Part shown: positions 1 through 8,627 of the stretch, piece by piece | How the letters are laid out: each line of letters begins with the position of its first letter | Position numbering within the stretch: the first letter of the stretch is position 1 | Origin: JAFMJV01 sp963800275 | Lineage (GTDB): Bacteria; Chloroflexota; Limnocylindria; Limnocylindrales; CSP1-4 | Assembly: GCA_963800275.1 (NCBI GenBank) | Contig: CAWDAI010000008.1 | Coordinates: 172,687-236,686 of the forward strand | Reading direction: 5' to 3' | DNA length: 64,000 bases | The notes under the pieces: generated by a model | Told to the model about the DNA's origin: nothing | What the model saw: the letters and a program-made list of their open reading frames with translations, nothing else | Databases searched by the model: none | Position numbers and translations under genes: made by a program

Positions 1-2156
1 GCGACCGGATCGGCTCGGTCTTCATGAACACGAGCGTGACCCGCGGCGCAGCCACCCTCGTCGTCACCACCACCGGCATGGGCACCGAGGTCGGCCACAT
101 CTCGGAGATGCTCGACCAGGCGTCGGACATGAGCACGCCGCTCACCCGCCAGCTCGATCAGCTGACCCAGCGGCTCATCGTCATCGCCGGCGTGGCCCTG
201 GTCGCCTCCACGGCTCTGGGCCTGGTGCGTGGCAAATCGTTCGATGTCCTCTTCGTGGCCGGCGTGGCCTTCGCGGTCGGCGCCATCCCCACCGGCCTGC
301 CCACCATCGTCACCGCCATCCTCTCGCAGGGCACGCGCACGCTCGCCGCGGCCGGCGCCGTGGTCAAGCGCCTGCGCTCGGTGGAGACGCTGGGCTCGGT
401 CTCGGCCATCAACAGTGACAAGACCGGCACCCTCACGCTCAACCAGATGACGGCCGTGGAGATGGCTACCGTCGGGCGCCACTACCAGGTCAGCGGCACC
501 GGCTACGGCAGCGATGGCCAGATCCTGCACGAAGGCGGGACGGGCGACGACGAGCTGGAAGACTTCCTCCTGCCCATGGCCCTGGCCTCGGACGCGGTCG
601 CCCGCAACGGGGAGCTGGTGGGCGATCCCACCGAGGGCGCGCTGGTGGTGCTGGCGGAGAAGGGCGGCGTCGGGGCCGAGGTCACCCGCGAGCGCTATCC
701 GCGCCTGGCCACCCTGCCCTTCGACGCGGCCTACAAGCTGATGGCCACCTTCCACCGCATGACCGACGAGACGGGAGCGGAGGTCGTCCGGGCCTACGTC
801 AAGGGCGCGCCGGACCAGCTCCTGGCCCGTGCCGCGAGGGTCTACGCCCGGGCCCACGAGCCCTTGCCCATCGATGACACGGTGCGCGAGGCGTACCTGG
901 TGGAGAACGACCGCCTCGCCGCACGCGGCCTGCGCGTCATGGCCACCGCGCGCAAGGACTTCGAGCCTGCGGCCTTCGATCCCGACGGCGACCTCCTGTC
1001 CCAGATCGACGGCCTCACGCTCATGGCGCTGGTGGGCATCGTCGATCCGCCGCGCCCGGAGGTGAAGGCCGCCATCGCCACCGCCCACCGGGCCGGCATC
1101 GCGGTCCGCATGATCACCGGCGACCACGCGGTCACGGCGGAGGCCATCGCGCAGGAGCTGGGCATCCCCGGCCGTGCCATCACCGGTGCCGAGTTCCGGG
1201 CCCTGCCCGACGAGGAGGCCCTGGCCCAGCTGGACGACATCGGCGTCATCGCGCGCGTCACGCCGGAGGACAAGGTGCACCTCGTGGACCTGCTGCACGC
1301 GCAGGGTCGTATCGTGGCCATGACCGGCGACGGCGTCAACGACGCCCCGGCCCTCAAGACGGCCGACATCGGCGTGGCCATGGGCATCACCGGCACGGAG
1401 GTCTCCAAGGAAGCCGCCGTCATGATCCTCACCGACGACGACTTCTCGACCATCGTTCGCGCGGTCCGCCTGGGCCGCAACCTCTACGACAACCTGACCA
1501 AGTACATCCGCTTCCAGATGGCCGGGCTCTTCGGCTTCGTGGCCACCTTCCTCGGCTCCAGCCTGTTCTGGATCGCGGGCGGCATCCCCTTCCTGCCGGC
1601 CCAGACCATCTGGGTCAACTTCACGGTGCAGGCGGCCATGGGCCTCGGGCTCGGCTACGGCGAACCGACACCGGGGCTGATGTCTCGGCCTCCACGACCG
1701 TCCACGGCACCGATCCTGTCGCGCGACATGCTCCTCTACCTCGCGATGATGGGCACGTTCATGGGCATCGGCACGCTGCTCGTCATCGACCTCGCCTCGC
1801 GCGAGTGGAGCGAGGCGGTCGGCCGCTCGATGGGCCTCGCGACCTTCTCCTTCATGAACATCGCCTTCGCGCTCGGCACCAGGGACCTGCGCCGGTCGGT
1901 CTTCAGCGAGGAGATGCTGGCCGACCGCACGTTCCTGCTCGCGACCGGCATCGGGATCCTGTTCACGATCGGCGCCTCCGAGCTCGGGCTCCTCGTGCGA
2001 CTGCTGGGGACCGTACCCCTCGGCCCGGAGCAGTGGCTGGTGTGCGCGGCCGTGGGCTTCTCCTTCCTGCTCATCTCGGAGTTGCGCAAGTTCGTCGCCC
2101 CGGGCCTCTTCGACAAGGAGGTGGCCGCGGCGGGCGCTGACAGGGAGACCGCGTGA
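1..2156 (+). CDS. P-type cation-transporting ATPase (5' end outside window)
   Basis: ATP-driven cation pump of the inner membrane. The reading frame is already open at base 3, so the first in-window Met (base 24) is internal and most of the actuator domain lies upstream. Visible in order are the end of the actuator region, two membrane helices with an IPTGLP motif (about 285-303), the phosphorylation motif DKTGTLT with its Asp at 417, KLM and KGAP in the nucleotide-binding domain, the hinge motif TGDGVNDAP, and a C-terminal block of hydrophobic helices. In Ca2+-type pumps the membrane motif is PEGLP. Here Thr replaces the ion-binding Glu, so the transported ion cannot be called. The stop overlaps the start of the PPK2 gene, suggesting co-translation. 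Confidence 0.9.
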   Translation, partial: DRIGSVFMNTSVTRGAATLVVTTTGMGTEVGHISEMLDQASDMSTPLTRQLDQLTQRLIVIAGVALVASTALGLVRGKSFDVLFVAGVAFAVGAIPTGLPTIVTAILSQGTRTLAAAGAVVKRLRSVETLGSVSAINSDKTGTLTLNQMTAVEMATVGRHYQVSGTGYGSDGQILHEGGTGDDELEDFLLPMALASDAVARNGELVGDPTEGALVVLAEKGGVGAEVTRERYPRLATLPFDAAYKLMATFHRMTDETGAEVVRAYVKGAPDQLLARAARVYARAHEPLPIDDTVREAYLVENDRLAARGLRVMATARKDFEPAAFDPDGDLLSQIDGLTLMALVGIVDPPRPEVKAAIATAHRAGIAVRMITGDHAVTAEAIAQELGIPGRAITGAEFRALPDEEALAQLDDIGVIARVTPEDKVHLVDLLHAQGRIVAMTGDGVNDAPALKTADIGVAMGITGTEVSKEAAVMILTDDDFSTIVRAVRLGRNLYDNLTKYIRFQMAGLFGFVATFLGSSLFWIAGGIPFLPAQTIWVNFTVQAAMGLGLGYGEPTPGLMSRPPRPSTAPILSRDMLLYLAMMGTFMGIGTLLVIDLASREWSEAVGRSMGLATFSFMNIAFALGTRDLRRSVFSEEMLADRTFLLATGIGILFTIGASELGLLVRLLGTVPLGPEQWLVCAAVGFSFLLISELRKFVAPGLFDKEVAAAGADRETA

Positions 2157-3109
2157 TGGAGGACATCCGGCCCGGACGCATCAAGGACTTCATCGAGCCC
2201 ATGCGCGTCGAGCCGGGGCGACGCGTGCGCCTGCCCGGCGACTTCCCCACGCTCGGCGACCGCAAGCGCTCCAAGAAGGAGGCCAAGGCCGTGCTGGAGG
2301 CGGGCACGGAGCTGCTCGCGGAGTACCAGCGGCGACTGGCGGCGCAGGACACCTATGGCGTGCTGGTGGTGCTACAGGCCATGGACGCGGCCGGCAAGGA
2401 CGGCACCATCCGCCATGTCATGAGCGGCGTCAACCCGCAAGGCGTAGAGGTCAGCAGCTTCAAGGCGCCGTCTGCCGAGGAGCTCGACCACGACTACCTC
2501 TGGCGCTACCAGCGCAAACTGCCGCAGCGCGGCCACATCGGCATCTTCAACCGCTCCCACTACGAGGAGGTCCTCGTGGTGCGCGTGCACCCGCAGATCC
2601 TGGCGCGCCAGAAGCTGCCGCCCAGCGCCCGCCACAAGGACATCTGGAAGCGGCGCTTCCGCGAGATCAACGACTGGGAGCGCTACCTCTCCGACCAGGG
2701 CTACCGCATCGTCAAGCTCTTCCTGCACCTTTCGCGCGAGGAGCAGCGCCGCCGCTTCCTCGACCGCATCGACGAGCCGGAGAAGAACTGGAAGTTCAGC
2801 GCGGCCGACGCGCATGAGCGCACCTTCTGGGACGACTACCAGAAGGCTTTCAGCGACGTTCTTTCCAATACCAGCACCGAGTGGGCGCCGTGGTACGTCG
2901 TCCCCGCTGACGACAAGCCCTTCGCGCGAGTCGCGGCCGCGGCCGTCATCGCCCGCGCGCTGATCGACATCGACCCGCAGTACCCGACGGTGAGCGATGA
3001 GGCTCGGGCTGCGCTGCAGGAAGCCCGCGCCGAGCTGTTGGCGGAGGCATCCGCCGCCAACGAGGGCAAGGACAAGGGCAAAGGCAAGGGCAAGAAGAAG
3101 AAGTCGTAG
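2156..3109 (+). CDS. ppk2: Polyphosphate kinase 2 family (PPK2) phosphotransferase
   Basis: Cytoplasmic enzyme that moves phosphate between polyphosphate and nucleoside mono- or diphosphates. The Walker A-like segment MDAAGKDG lies near residue 80 and the Walker B-like IGIFNRSHYE near 129-138. The length (317 aa) fits single-domain PPK2. The tail is a run of Lys/Gly residues, possibly a polyanion contact. ATG at 2156 is preferred because GGGAG at 2143-2147 is 8 bases away; a GTG at 2153 is the alternative. It overlaps the ATPase stop by one base (TGATG). The nucleotide class (ADP or AMP user) cannot be assigned by eye. A polyphosphate glucokinase and a membrane pyrophosphatase occur elsewhere in the window. 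Confidence 0.92.
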   Translation: MEDIRPGRIKDFIEPMRVEPGRRVRLPGDFPTLGDRKRSKKEAKAVLEAGTELLAEYQRRLAAQDTYGVLVVLQAMDAAGKDGTIRHVMSGVNPQGVEVSSFKAPSAEELDHDYLWRYQRKLPQRGHIGIFNRSHYEEVLVVRVHPQILARQKLPPSARHKDIWKRRFREINDWERYLSDQGYRIVKLFLHLSREEQRRRFLDRIDEPEKNWKFSAADAHERTFWDDYQKAFSDVLSNTSTEWAPWYVVPADDKPFARVAAAAVIARALIDIDPQYPTVSDEARAALQEARAELLAEASAANEGKDKGKGKGKKKKS

Positions 3110-3120
3110 CCAGCCCGAGC

Positions 3121-3158
3121 CGCGGCCGGGTCAGGCGCTCGCGGCCGGGTCAGGCGCT
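3121..3158. repeat. 19-bp perfect tandem duplication at the BMC operon 3' end
   Basis: Bases 3121-3139 and 3140-3158 are identical 19-mers (start CGCGGCCGGG, end GGCGCT). The inner copy contains the TGA stop of the last BMC-P gene (3150-3152, minus strand) and the outer copy supplies a second TGA at 3131-3133. It lies in the gap between converging ppk2 and the BMC operon. This looks like a recent slippage duplication. Confidence 0.85.
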
Positions 3159-3431
3159 TGGGCCGGCCTCCTCGACCGCGTCCACGATGCCGATGACGAC
3201 GGTACGGATGGGCGCGCCCGGTGCCTGGAGCACCTGCCGCGCGCCGTTGCCCTCGTCGAGCAGGAGCACGGTCTCGCCGGCCCCGGCACCGACGTTGTCG
3301 ACCGCGATCTGGTAGCCGCCGGAGGCTCGCCCATCCGGCCCGACGAGGTCAACCAGCAGCAGCGTGCGCCCGTCGAAGTCGGGCGTGTTGATGGTGGACG
3401 TCACGGTCCCGACCACGCGACCCAGCTTCAT
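3150..3431 (-). CDS. BMC-P shell pentamer (EutN/CcmL family), last gene of BMC operon
   Basis: Vertex protein of a bacterial microcompartment. The 93-aa product begins MKLGRVVGTVTST and has the family's small beta-barrel pattern, with LLLVDLVGPDG, AVDNVGAGAGETVLL and a final VIGIVDAV segment. EutN/CcmL proteins form pentamers that cap the icosahedral corners. The ATG at 3431 overlaps the upstream BMC-P stop by 4 bases (ATGA), so it is the tail of a tightly coupled operon. It is one of three BMC-P paralogues here. Confidence 0.95.
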   Translation of the reverse strand: MKLGRVVGTVTSTINTPDFDGRTLLLVDLVGPDGRASGGYQIAVDNVGAGAGETVLLLDEGNGARQVLQAPGAPIRTVVIGIVDAVEEAGPSA

Positions 3432-3724
3432 GCCCTGTCCTCCAGGGCGGCGCCCGGCAGCTCGGCCACGGCATCGACGATGCCCACGATGGCGTGGTCC
3501 ACCGGCACGAACGTGTCGGGCAGGGCCTGGGCTGCCTCGCGGGCAGCCACGAAGTAGACCAGCTCGCCGGGTCCGGCCATGTGCACCGCGTCCGCGGCCA
3601 CCACGGCCGAGCCCACGGGCTGCTGCCGGCGGTCCAGCGGCTGCACGATGAGCAGCTTGACACCTTCAAGACCCGGGGCCTTGGTGCTGGCCACGACCGT
3701 GCCCCTGACCCGTCCCAGCTGCAT
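3428..3724 (-). CDS. BMC-P shell pentamer (EutN/CcmL family), second copy
   Basis: Microcompartment vertex protein of 98 aa. It begins MQLGRVRGTVVAST, continues with the strand LLIVQPLDRRQQPVG, and ends in VGIVDAVAELPG, the same fold pattern as the other two BMC-P genes. It is more divergent in the middle (VHMAGPGELVYFV). Loci with several BMC-P genes may use different pentamers at different vertices or ratios, which is known for some shells but only inferred here. It lies 2 bases after the BMC-T stop and 4 bases into the next BMC-P. Confidence 0.94.
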   Translation of the reverse strand: MQLGRVRGTVVASTKAPGLEGVKLLIVQPLDRRQQPVGSAVVAADAVHMAGPGELVYFVAAREAAQALPDTFVPVDHAIVGIVDAVAELPGAALEDRA

Positions 3725-3726
3725 GA

Positions 3727-4320
3727 TCAGCTCCGCGCTCGCGGCCCGAAGCGGCCGTCCGCGGCCAGCTCTGCGGCCATCTCGCCGTGCAGCTGGGCGA
3801 TGACGCGGGCGTGCGTCCCACGGGCCTCGCCGGCCGCCGCGAGGCCCAGCTCGACCGCGGCCTCCACGTCGGTCATGTCGCCACCGAAGAGCAGGTAGCC
3901 CTTGCCACCGAGATCGTCGGCCAGGCGCAGCTCCAGGAGCCGGACGAGCGCGCCCTTGAGCCCGGCATCGGCGGCGCGGATGACCGCCGCCACCGTGGCT
4001 GCCTCGATGACGCCGAGGGCATCGGCCGTGGCCGGCGCGCGGGCGCCACGCACGCCTTCGACCACGTCGGGGTGGATGTGTGGCAGGAAGACCGCGTCGC
4101 GCAGCCAGAGGCCGGCCAGCTCACGCCCGGCCTGGAGGGCCTCCTCCACGTCGGCCACCGCCCCGCCCACCAGCACGAGGTACTTGCCCGGGTGGACCGT
4201 GCCCGCGCGCAGCACCTCGATGGGCGCGCGCTTGGCCATGGCGTCGCCGACCTCGATGCCGGCGGCGATCGACTCCAGCTCCAGCAGCCCGAGTGCAGGC
4301 TCCACCGGGGGCGCGGCCAT
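3727..4320 (-). CDS. BMC-T tandem-domain shell trimer (PduT/BMC-T1-like)
   Basis: Shell facet protein with two fused BMC domains (197 aa). Domain one starts ALGLLELESIAAGIEVGDAMAKRAP and domain two ALGVIEAATVAAVIRAADAGLKGA, each followed by the KYLVLVGG / GYLLFGGD strand and an acidic helix. Such proteins form trimers that look like hexamers. From memory it resembles the single-layer BMC-T1 of Haliangium ochraceum rather than the double-stacked type. The ATG at 4320 shares one base with the aldehyde dehydrogenase stop. I see no Cys-rich iron-sulfur pore motif of the PduT kind. Confidence 0.92.
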   Translation of the reverse strand: MAAPPVEPALGLLELESIAAGIEVGDAMAKRAPIEVLRAGTVHPGKYLVLVGGAVADVEEALQAGRELAGLWLRDAVFLPHIHPDVVEGVRGARAPATADALGVIEAATVAAVIRAADAGLKGALVRLLELRLADDLGGKGYLLFGGDMTDVEAAVELGLAAAGEARGTHARVIAQLHGEMAAELAADGRFGPRARS

Positions 4321-5771
4321 CAGACGATCCGCAACGCGCCCACGACGGTGACCCGCCGCTCGCGCGAGAAGGTGCGTGGTCGGGTCAGGCCGTCACCGGT
4401 AGGGGAGGCGATGGAGAAGGAGCAGAAGCCCTCGCCATCGGCGCCGAGCCCGGCCAGGTTGGGTCCGTTGGCCACGAAGATGGAGCAGTTCATGGCCCGG
4501 GCCATGTGCGTGATGGTCTCGACGTTGGTGGAGTGGATGGAGGCGGTGTGGCGGAAGCCGTGCTCCATGCGCACGGCCAGGTCGATGGCCGTCTCGACCG
4601 AGCCCACGCGCACCACCGGCAGCACCGGCATCATCTGCTCGGTCCAGGCCAGCGAGTGGTCGCGGGGAACGTCCGCTACCAGCAGCCGCGGCTCGGGATC
4701 GGCCTGGACGCCGATCTCGGCCAGGATGCGCGAAGCGTCCTTCCCGATCCAGGCCGGGTTCATCACGCCCGGCTTGCCGGGGGCACCGAGCTCTTTGAAG
4801 ATGACGCGCTCCAGCTTGCGGACCTCGTGCTCCTTGAGCAGGTACGCCCTGTGCTGGGCCATGGAGCGCAGCAGCCGATCGGCGATGGTGTCCACGGCCA
4901 GCACGACCTTCTCGTCGATGCACACGATGTTGTTGTCGAAGGAGGCTCCGCGCACGATGTCGGCGCCGGCGCGCTCGACGTCGGCGGTCGCGTCCACCAC
5001 CGCGGGCGGGTTGCCGGGCCCGGCCGTGATGGCGCGCTTGTCCGTCTTGAGGGCTTCGCGCACCACGCCCGGCCCACCGGTCACCAGCAGCACCCGCACG
5101 CCGGGGTGGTTCATCAGGGCTCGGGCGCTGTCGATGGTCGGTACGGCCACGCCGGTGACGAGGTCGTTCGGGCCGCCGGCCTCGACGATGGCGCGCTGGA
5201 TGAAGCGGATCGTCTCGGCCGAGCAGGCCGCCGCGCTGGGATGCGCGTTGAAGACGACCGCGTTGCCGGCGCTGACGATGCTGATGGTGTTGTTGATGAT
5301 GGTGGAGGTGGGATTGGTCACGGGCGTGATGGCGCCGACCACGCCGAACGGCGCCCACTCGGTGACCATCATGCCCCGGTCCCCGGAGACCGCCTGCACC
5401 TCCAGGTCCTCCGGTCCGGGCGCCTTGGTCGTGACCAGCCGGTTCTTGACGACCTTGTCCTCGTAGCGCCCGAGTCCGGTCTCCGCGTGGGCCATGCGGG
5501 CAAGCTGTTCGGCTCGCGCGAGCATGGCCGCGCGGACCGCCTCGATGACGGCCTTGCGCCGGCCCAGGCCGGCATCGCCGAAGGCGCGAAAGGCGCGTCC
5601 GGCGGCAGCGACCGCGTCATCGACCGTGGCGTGGATGCCGTCGCCGGTCTCCACGCTCGCCCCGGCGACCTCCGCGGCAGCTTGCATACCCATGCCCGGC
5701 CGAGCCGGGTCGGCAGCCGCGAGGCGCCGCTGCACCCGCTCGATGATCTCGCTGATCTCGCGTTCGTCCAT
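4320..5771 (-). CDS. CoA-acylating aldehyde dehydrogenase (PduP/EutE type), BMC cargo
   Basis: Oxidises an aldehyde (acetaldehyde is expected from DeoC) with NAD+ and CoA to acyl-CoA inside the shell. The 483-aa product has the catalytic Cys at residue 284 (codon 4922-4920) in FDNNIVCIDEK, the PduP/EutE active-site context, and AITPVTNPTST for cofactor binding. The first ~20 residues (EISEIIERVQRRLAAAD) form an amphipathic helix before a Pro/Gly linker, typical of encapsulation peptides. ATG 5771 is chosen because the longer frame to 5819 would overlap the upstream BMC-P gene and lacks the family N-terminus. No CoA-recycling phosphotransacylase is seen in the window. Confidence 0.95.
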   Translation of the reverse strand: MDEREISEIIERVQRRLAAADPARPGMGMQAAAEVAGASVETGDGIHATVDDAVAAAGRAFRAFGDAGLGRRKAVIEAVRAAMLARAEQLARMAHAETGLGRYEDKVVKNRLVTTKAPGPEDLEVQAVSGDRGMMVTEWAPFGVVGAITPVTNPTSTIINNTISIVSAGNAVVFNAHPSAAACSAETIRFIQRAIVEAGGPNDLVTGVAVPTIDSARALMNHPGVRVLLVTGGPGVVREALKTDKRAITAGPGNPPAVVDATADVERAGADIVRGASFDNNIVCIDEKVVLAVDTIADRLLRSMAQHRAYLLKEHEVRKLERVIFKELGAPGKPGVMNPAWIGKDASRILAEIGVQADPEPRLLVADVPRDHSLAWTEQMMPVLPVVRVGSVETAIDLAVRMEHGFRHTASIHSTNVETITHMARAMNCSIFVANGPNLAGLGADGEGFCSFSIASPTGDGLTRPRTFSRERRVTVVGALRIV

Positions 5772-5782
5772 CCGTCGATCCG

Positions 5783-6070
5783 CTACTTGCGGTAGACCTC
5801 CACGCCATCGACCTCCCACTGGTCGACGATGGCCATGATCACCGCGTCACAGGGCTTGTCGCGGGTCTCGGCCGTGTTGCGCGCGGAGCTGCCGCTCGCA
5901 TAGAGCACCACCTCGCCCACACCGGCTCCGACCGCATCAGCGGCCACGACGTAGCCGCCGGTCTCGTTATCCTCCGCATCGAGCTGACGCACGACGAGGA
6001 GCTTCCAGCCCTCGGTCAGCGGCTCCTTGCGGGTGGCCACCACCGTGCCGGTCACTCGTCCGAGCAACAT
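5783..6070 (-). CDS. BMC-P shell pentamer (EutN/CcmL family), first copy
   Basis: A 95-aa microcompartment vertex protein beginning MLLGRVTGTVVATRKEP, with LLVVRQLDAEDNETG, the AADAVGAGVGEVVLYASGSSAR loop and a VIMAIVDQW closing strand. The SSARNTAET loop is the most canonical of the three paralogues. It lies between BMC-H (61-base gap) and the aldehyde dehydrogenase (11-base gap). Confidence 0.95.
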   Translation of the reverse strand: MLLGRVTGTVVATRKEPLTEGWKLLVVRQLDAEDNETGGYVVAADAVGAGVGEVVLYASGSSARNTAETRDKPCDAVIMAIVDQWEVDGVEVYRK

Positions 6071-6131
6071 GCTGCTTCGCGCTCCTGACGGGAAGGGTGC
6101 CGGACCGTCGGCCCGGCACCGCCTCCGCTGA

Positions 6132-6446
6132 CTACTTCTTCCGGCTGCCGGTCTCGGCCTCGGCCTCGTCGAGCCGGCCGAGCGGCAGGACCAGGTCCAC
6201 GTTCGTGTGCGGGCGGGCGATGACGTGGCTGCTCACGACCTCGCCGACCTTCTCGGCGTTGCGCAGGCCGGCGTCCACGGCTGCCTTCACGGCCGCGACA
6301 TCTCCCCGCACCACGGCGGTGACGTATCCGCCGCCGGTCTTCTCGTAGCTCACCAGCTCGACCTTGGCGGCCTTGACCATCGCGTCGGCGGCCTCGACCA
6401 TGGCGGTGAACCCGCGGGTCTCGATCATGCCCAGTGCTTCAGCCAT
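6132..6446 (-). CDS. BMC-H shell hexamer
   Basis: Main facet protein of the microcompartment, 104 aa with a single BMC domain: ALGMIETRGFTAMVEAADAM, then VELVSYEKTGGGYVTAVVRGD with the pore loop around GGG, then the helix AAVKAAVDAG. The C-terminus carries a charged tail ending SRKK. ATG 6446 is chosen over an in-frame ATG at 6509 because it gives the normal BMC-H length and is preceded by AAGGGAG about 10 bases upstream. The longer frame would add a Glu/Arg/Asn/Thr-only extension encoded by a repeat. It is the only BMC-H gene here, so it must form most of the facet area. Confidence 0.95.
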   Translation of the reverse strand: MAEALGMIETRGFTAMVEAADAMVKAAKVELVSYEKTGGGYVTAVVRGDVAAVKAAVDAGLRNAEKVGEVVSSHVIARPHTNVDLVLPLGRLDEAEAETGSRKK

Positions 6447-6508
6447 CGGTTCGTTCTCCCTTCGTTCCTGTCGTTCGTTGGTCGTTCGTTCGGTGTTCGT
6501 TCGTTCCA
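6447..6508 (-). repeat. AACGAA-rich repeat in the leader of the BMC-H gene
   Basis: On the mRNA strand this ~60-base stretch is built from AACGAACGAA-type clusters separated by 3-5 bases, with at least five AACGAA words before the start codon at 6446. It is almost free of secondary structure. It could act as an unstructured, translation-enhancing leader for the shell protein needed in greatest amount, or as an N-terminal extension if translation starts at 6509. The composition is seen; the role is inferred. Confidence 0.6.
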
Positions 6509-6530
6509 TCGGCTGTCTCGGGGGTCGCGT

Positions 6531-7143
6531 CTACTTCGCCTCGCGACCCTCCAGCCCCTCGACCGCGGCGACCGCGGCGCGCCAGCCGACGTCGATATCG
6601 CGCTCCTCGCCGCCAAGGTAGACGCGGCCCATGGAGCCGAAGTTGCGCACCTCGAGCACGTTGATGTGGGCCGCCTTCTCGGCCTCGTTGGCAGCCAGCG
6701 CGGCGTAGGCGGCCGGCTCCATCTCGAGCACGTAGAGGGTCTGCCCGGGGATGAGCATCTGGCCGTGCCGCGTGCGGTTGATGAGCTGCGCCTGGTGGTC
6801 GTCGATGCGGCGGATGATCTGGCTCGAGAGCACGTGCGGCTTGATGCGATCGGTCTCCTTGAGCCCGATCTCGTCGAGGATGGCAGCACCGGCCGCGCGC
6901 ACCTCGGCCTGCTCGGGCGAGTGGATCTCGAGCATGCCGTAGTAGCGCTCGATGATCTGCATGCCGGGCTTGACGTGGGTCGACTTGAGGGCGATGTCGG
7001 TGAGGCGGTTGATCTCGATGCCGGGCGAGATCTCGATCGACAGCGAGGCGTCCCCGGCCAGCGGCAGGAAGCCCTGCGCCACGGTCCCCAGGAAGGCCGC
7101 GTACTGGGCCTGCAGGCTGTCGATGTAGGAATAGGCCCTCAGA

Positions 7144-7157
<14 letters not shown>
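6531..7157 (-). CDS. BMC-T tandem-domain shell protein (double-stacked, gated-pore type)
   Basis: Facet trimer protein of 208 aa. Blocks such as AQGFLPLAGDASLSIEISPGIEINRLTD, KPGMQIIERYYGMLEIHS, SQIIRRIDDHQAQLINR and AALAANEAEKAAHINVLEVR match, from memory, the Haliangium BMC-T2/T3 group that stacks as face-to-face trimers with an openable central pore. That would provide a gate for large substrates or cofactors. The start is GTG at 7157, which overlaps the deoC 3' end by 14 bases, so translation is coupled. The stop at 6531 is followed by the repeat-rich BMC-H leader. Confidence 0.9.
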
Positions 7158-8030
<873 letters not shown>

Positions 8031-8034
<4 letters not shown>

Positions 8035-8627
8035 CGGTCCCTTCCCCCGGATGCGCCGGTGTAGGAGCGTTCGATCGCGCTGATCTTGTCGACGCGGCGG
8101 CCGTGGCGTTCGGCCCCCCAGTCGGTGTCAAGCCAGGTCTCCACGATCTGGCGGGCCAGGGCCGTGCCCAGGAAGCCTGCTCCGAGCGTGAGCACGTTGG
8201 CGTAGTTGTGCTCGCGGCTGTTGCGCGCGGACGAGAGATCATGGCAGTTGGCGGCGCGCACCCCGGGGACCTTGTTGGCGGCCATGGCCGAGCCGATGCC
8301 CGCGCCATCGACCACGATGCCCCAGGTCGCGGTGCCATCCGCGACCAGCTGGGCCACGGCCAGGGCCAGGTCGGGATAGTCGACCGCGTCGTCGCTGTGG
8401 GTGCCGCAGTCGCGCACGCCATAACCGTGCTCGGTCAGCCAGGCCCCGATCGCATCCTTCATGCGCCAGCCGCCGTGATCACCGGCGATGGCCACCACGG
8501 TCTTGCCATCGCGGGCGAGCGTCGATCCCGTGGTGGCCGACGCCGGCACGGGCTCCACCGTCTGGTCCACGATCCGTCGCACGAGGGCGCGGATCTCTTC
8601 GGCACTGGGAGCACGGGGGTCAGCCAT
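8031..8627 (-). CDS. rpiB: RpiB/LacAB-family sugar-phosphate isomerase, BMC-associated
   Basis: Predicted aldose-ketose isomerase acting on pentose phosphates. The core begins near residue 43 (TVVAIAGDHGGWRMKD) and includes DYPDLA, GIVVDGAGIGSAMAANK, the His in NCHD (H129) and SREHNYANVLTLG. The family's catalytic Cys (C65 in E. coli RpiB) is Asp107 here. The 198-aa length exceeds the usual ~150 because residues 8-24 form an amphipathic helix and a linker follows, an encapsulation peptide. The start overlaps the regulator's end by 8 bases and the stop overlaps deoC. Ribose 5-phosphate isomerisation is the default guess, but the base change leaves the substrate open. Confidence 0.9.

Noticed and set aside
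3787..5795. Long plus-strand frames opposite the BMC genes
   Set aside because: They are antisense to clearly coding BMC-T and aldehyde dehydrogenase genes and give Arg/Ala/Ser-rich sequences without domains.
6446..6509. BMC-H starting at ATG 6509
   Set aside because: It lacks a ribosome site, while ATG 6446 has one and gives the normal protein length. Kept only as an alternative in the repeat finding.
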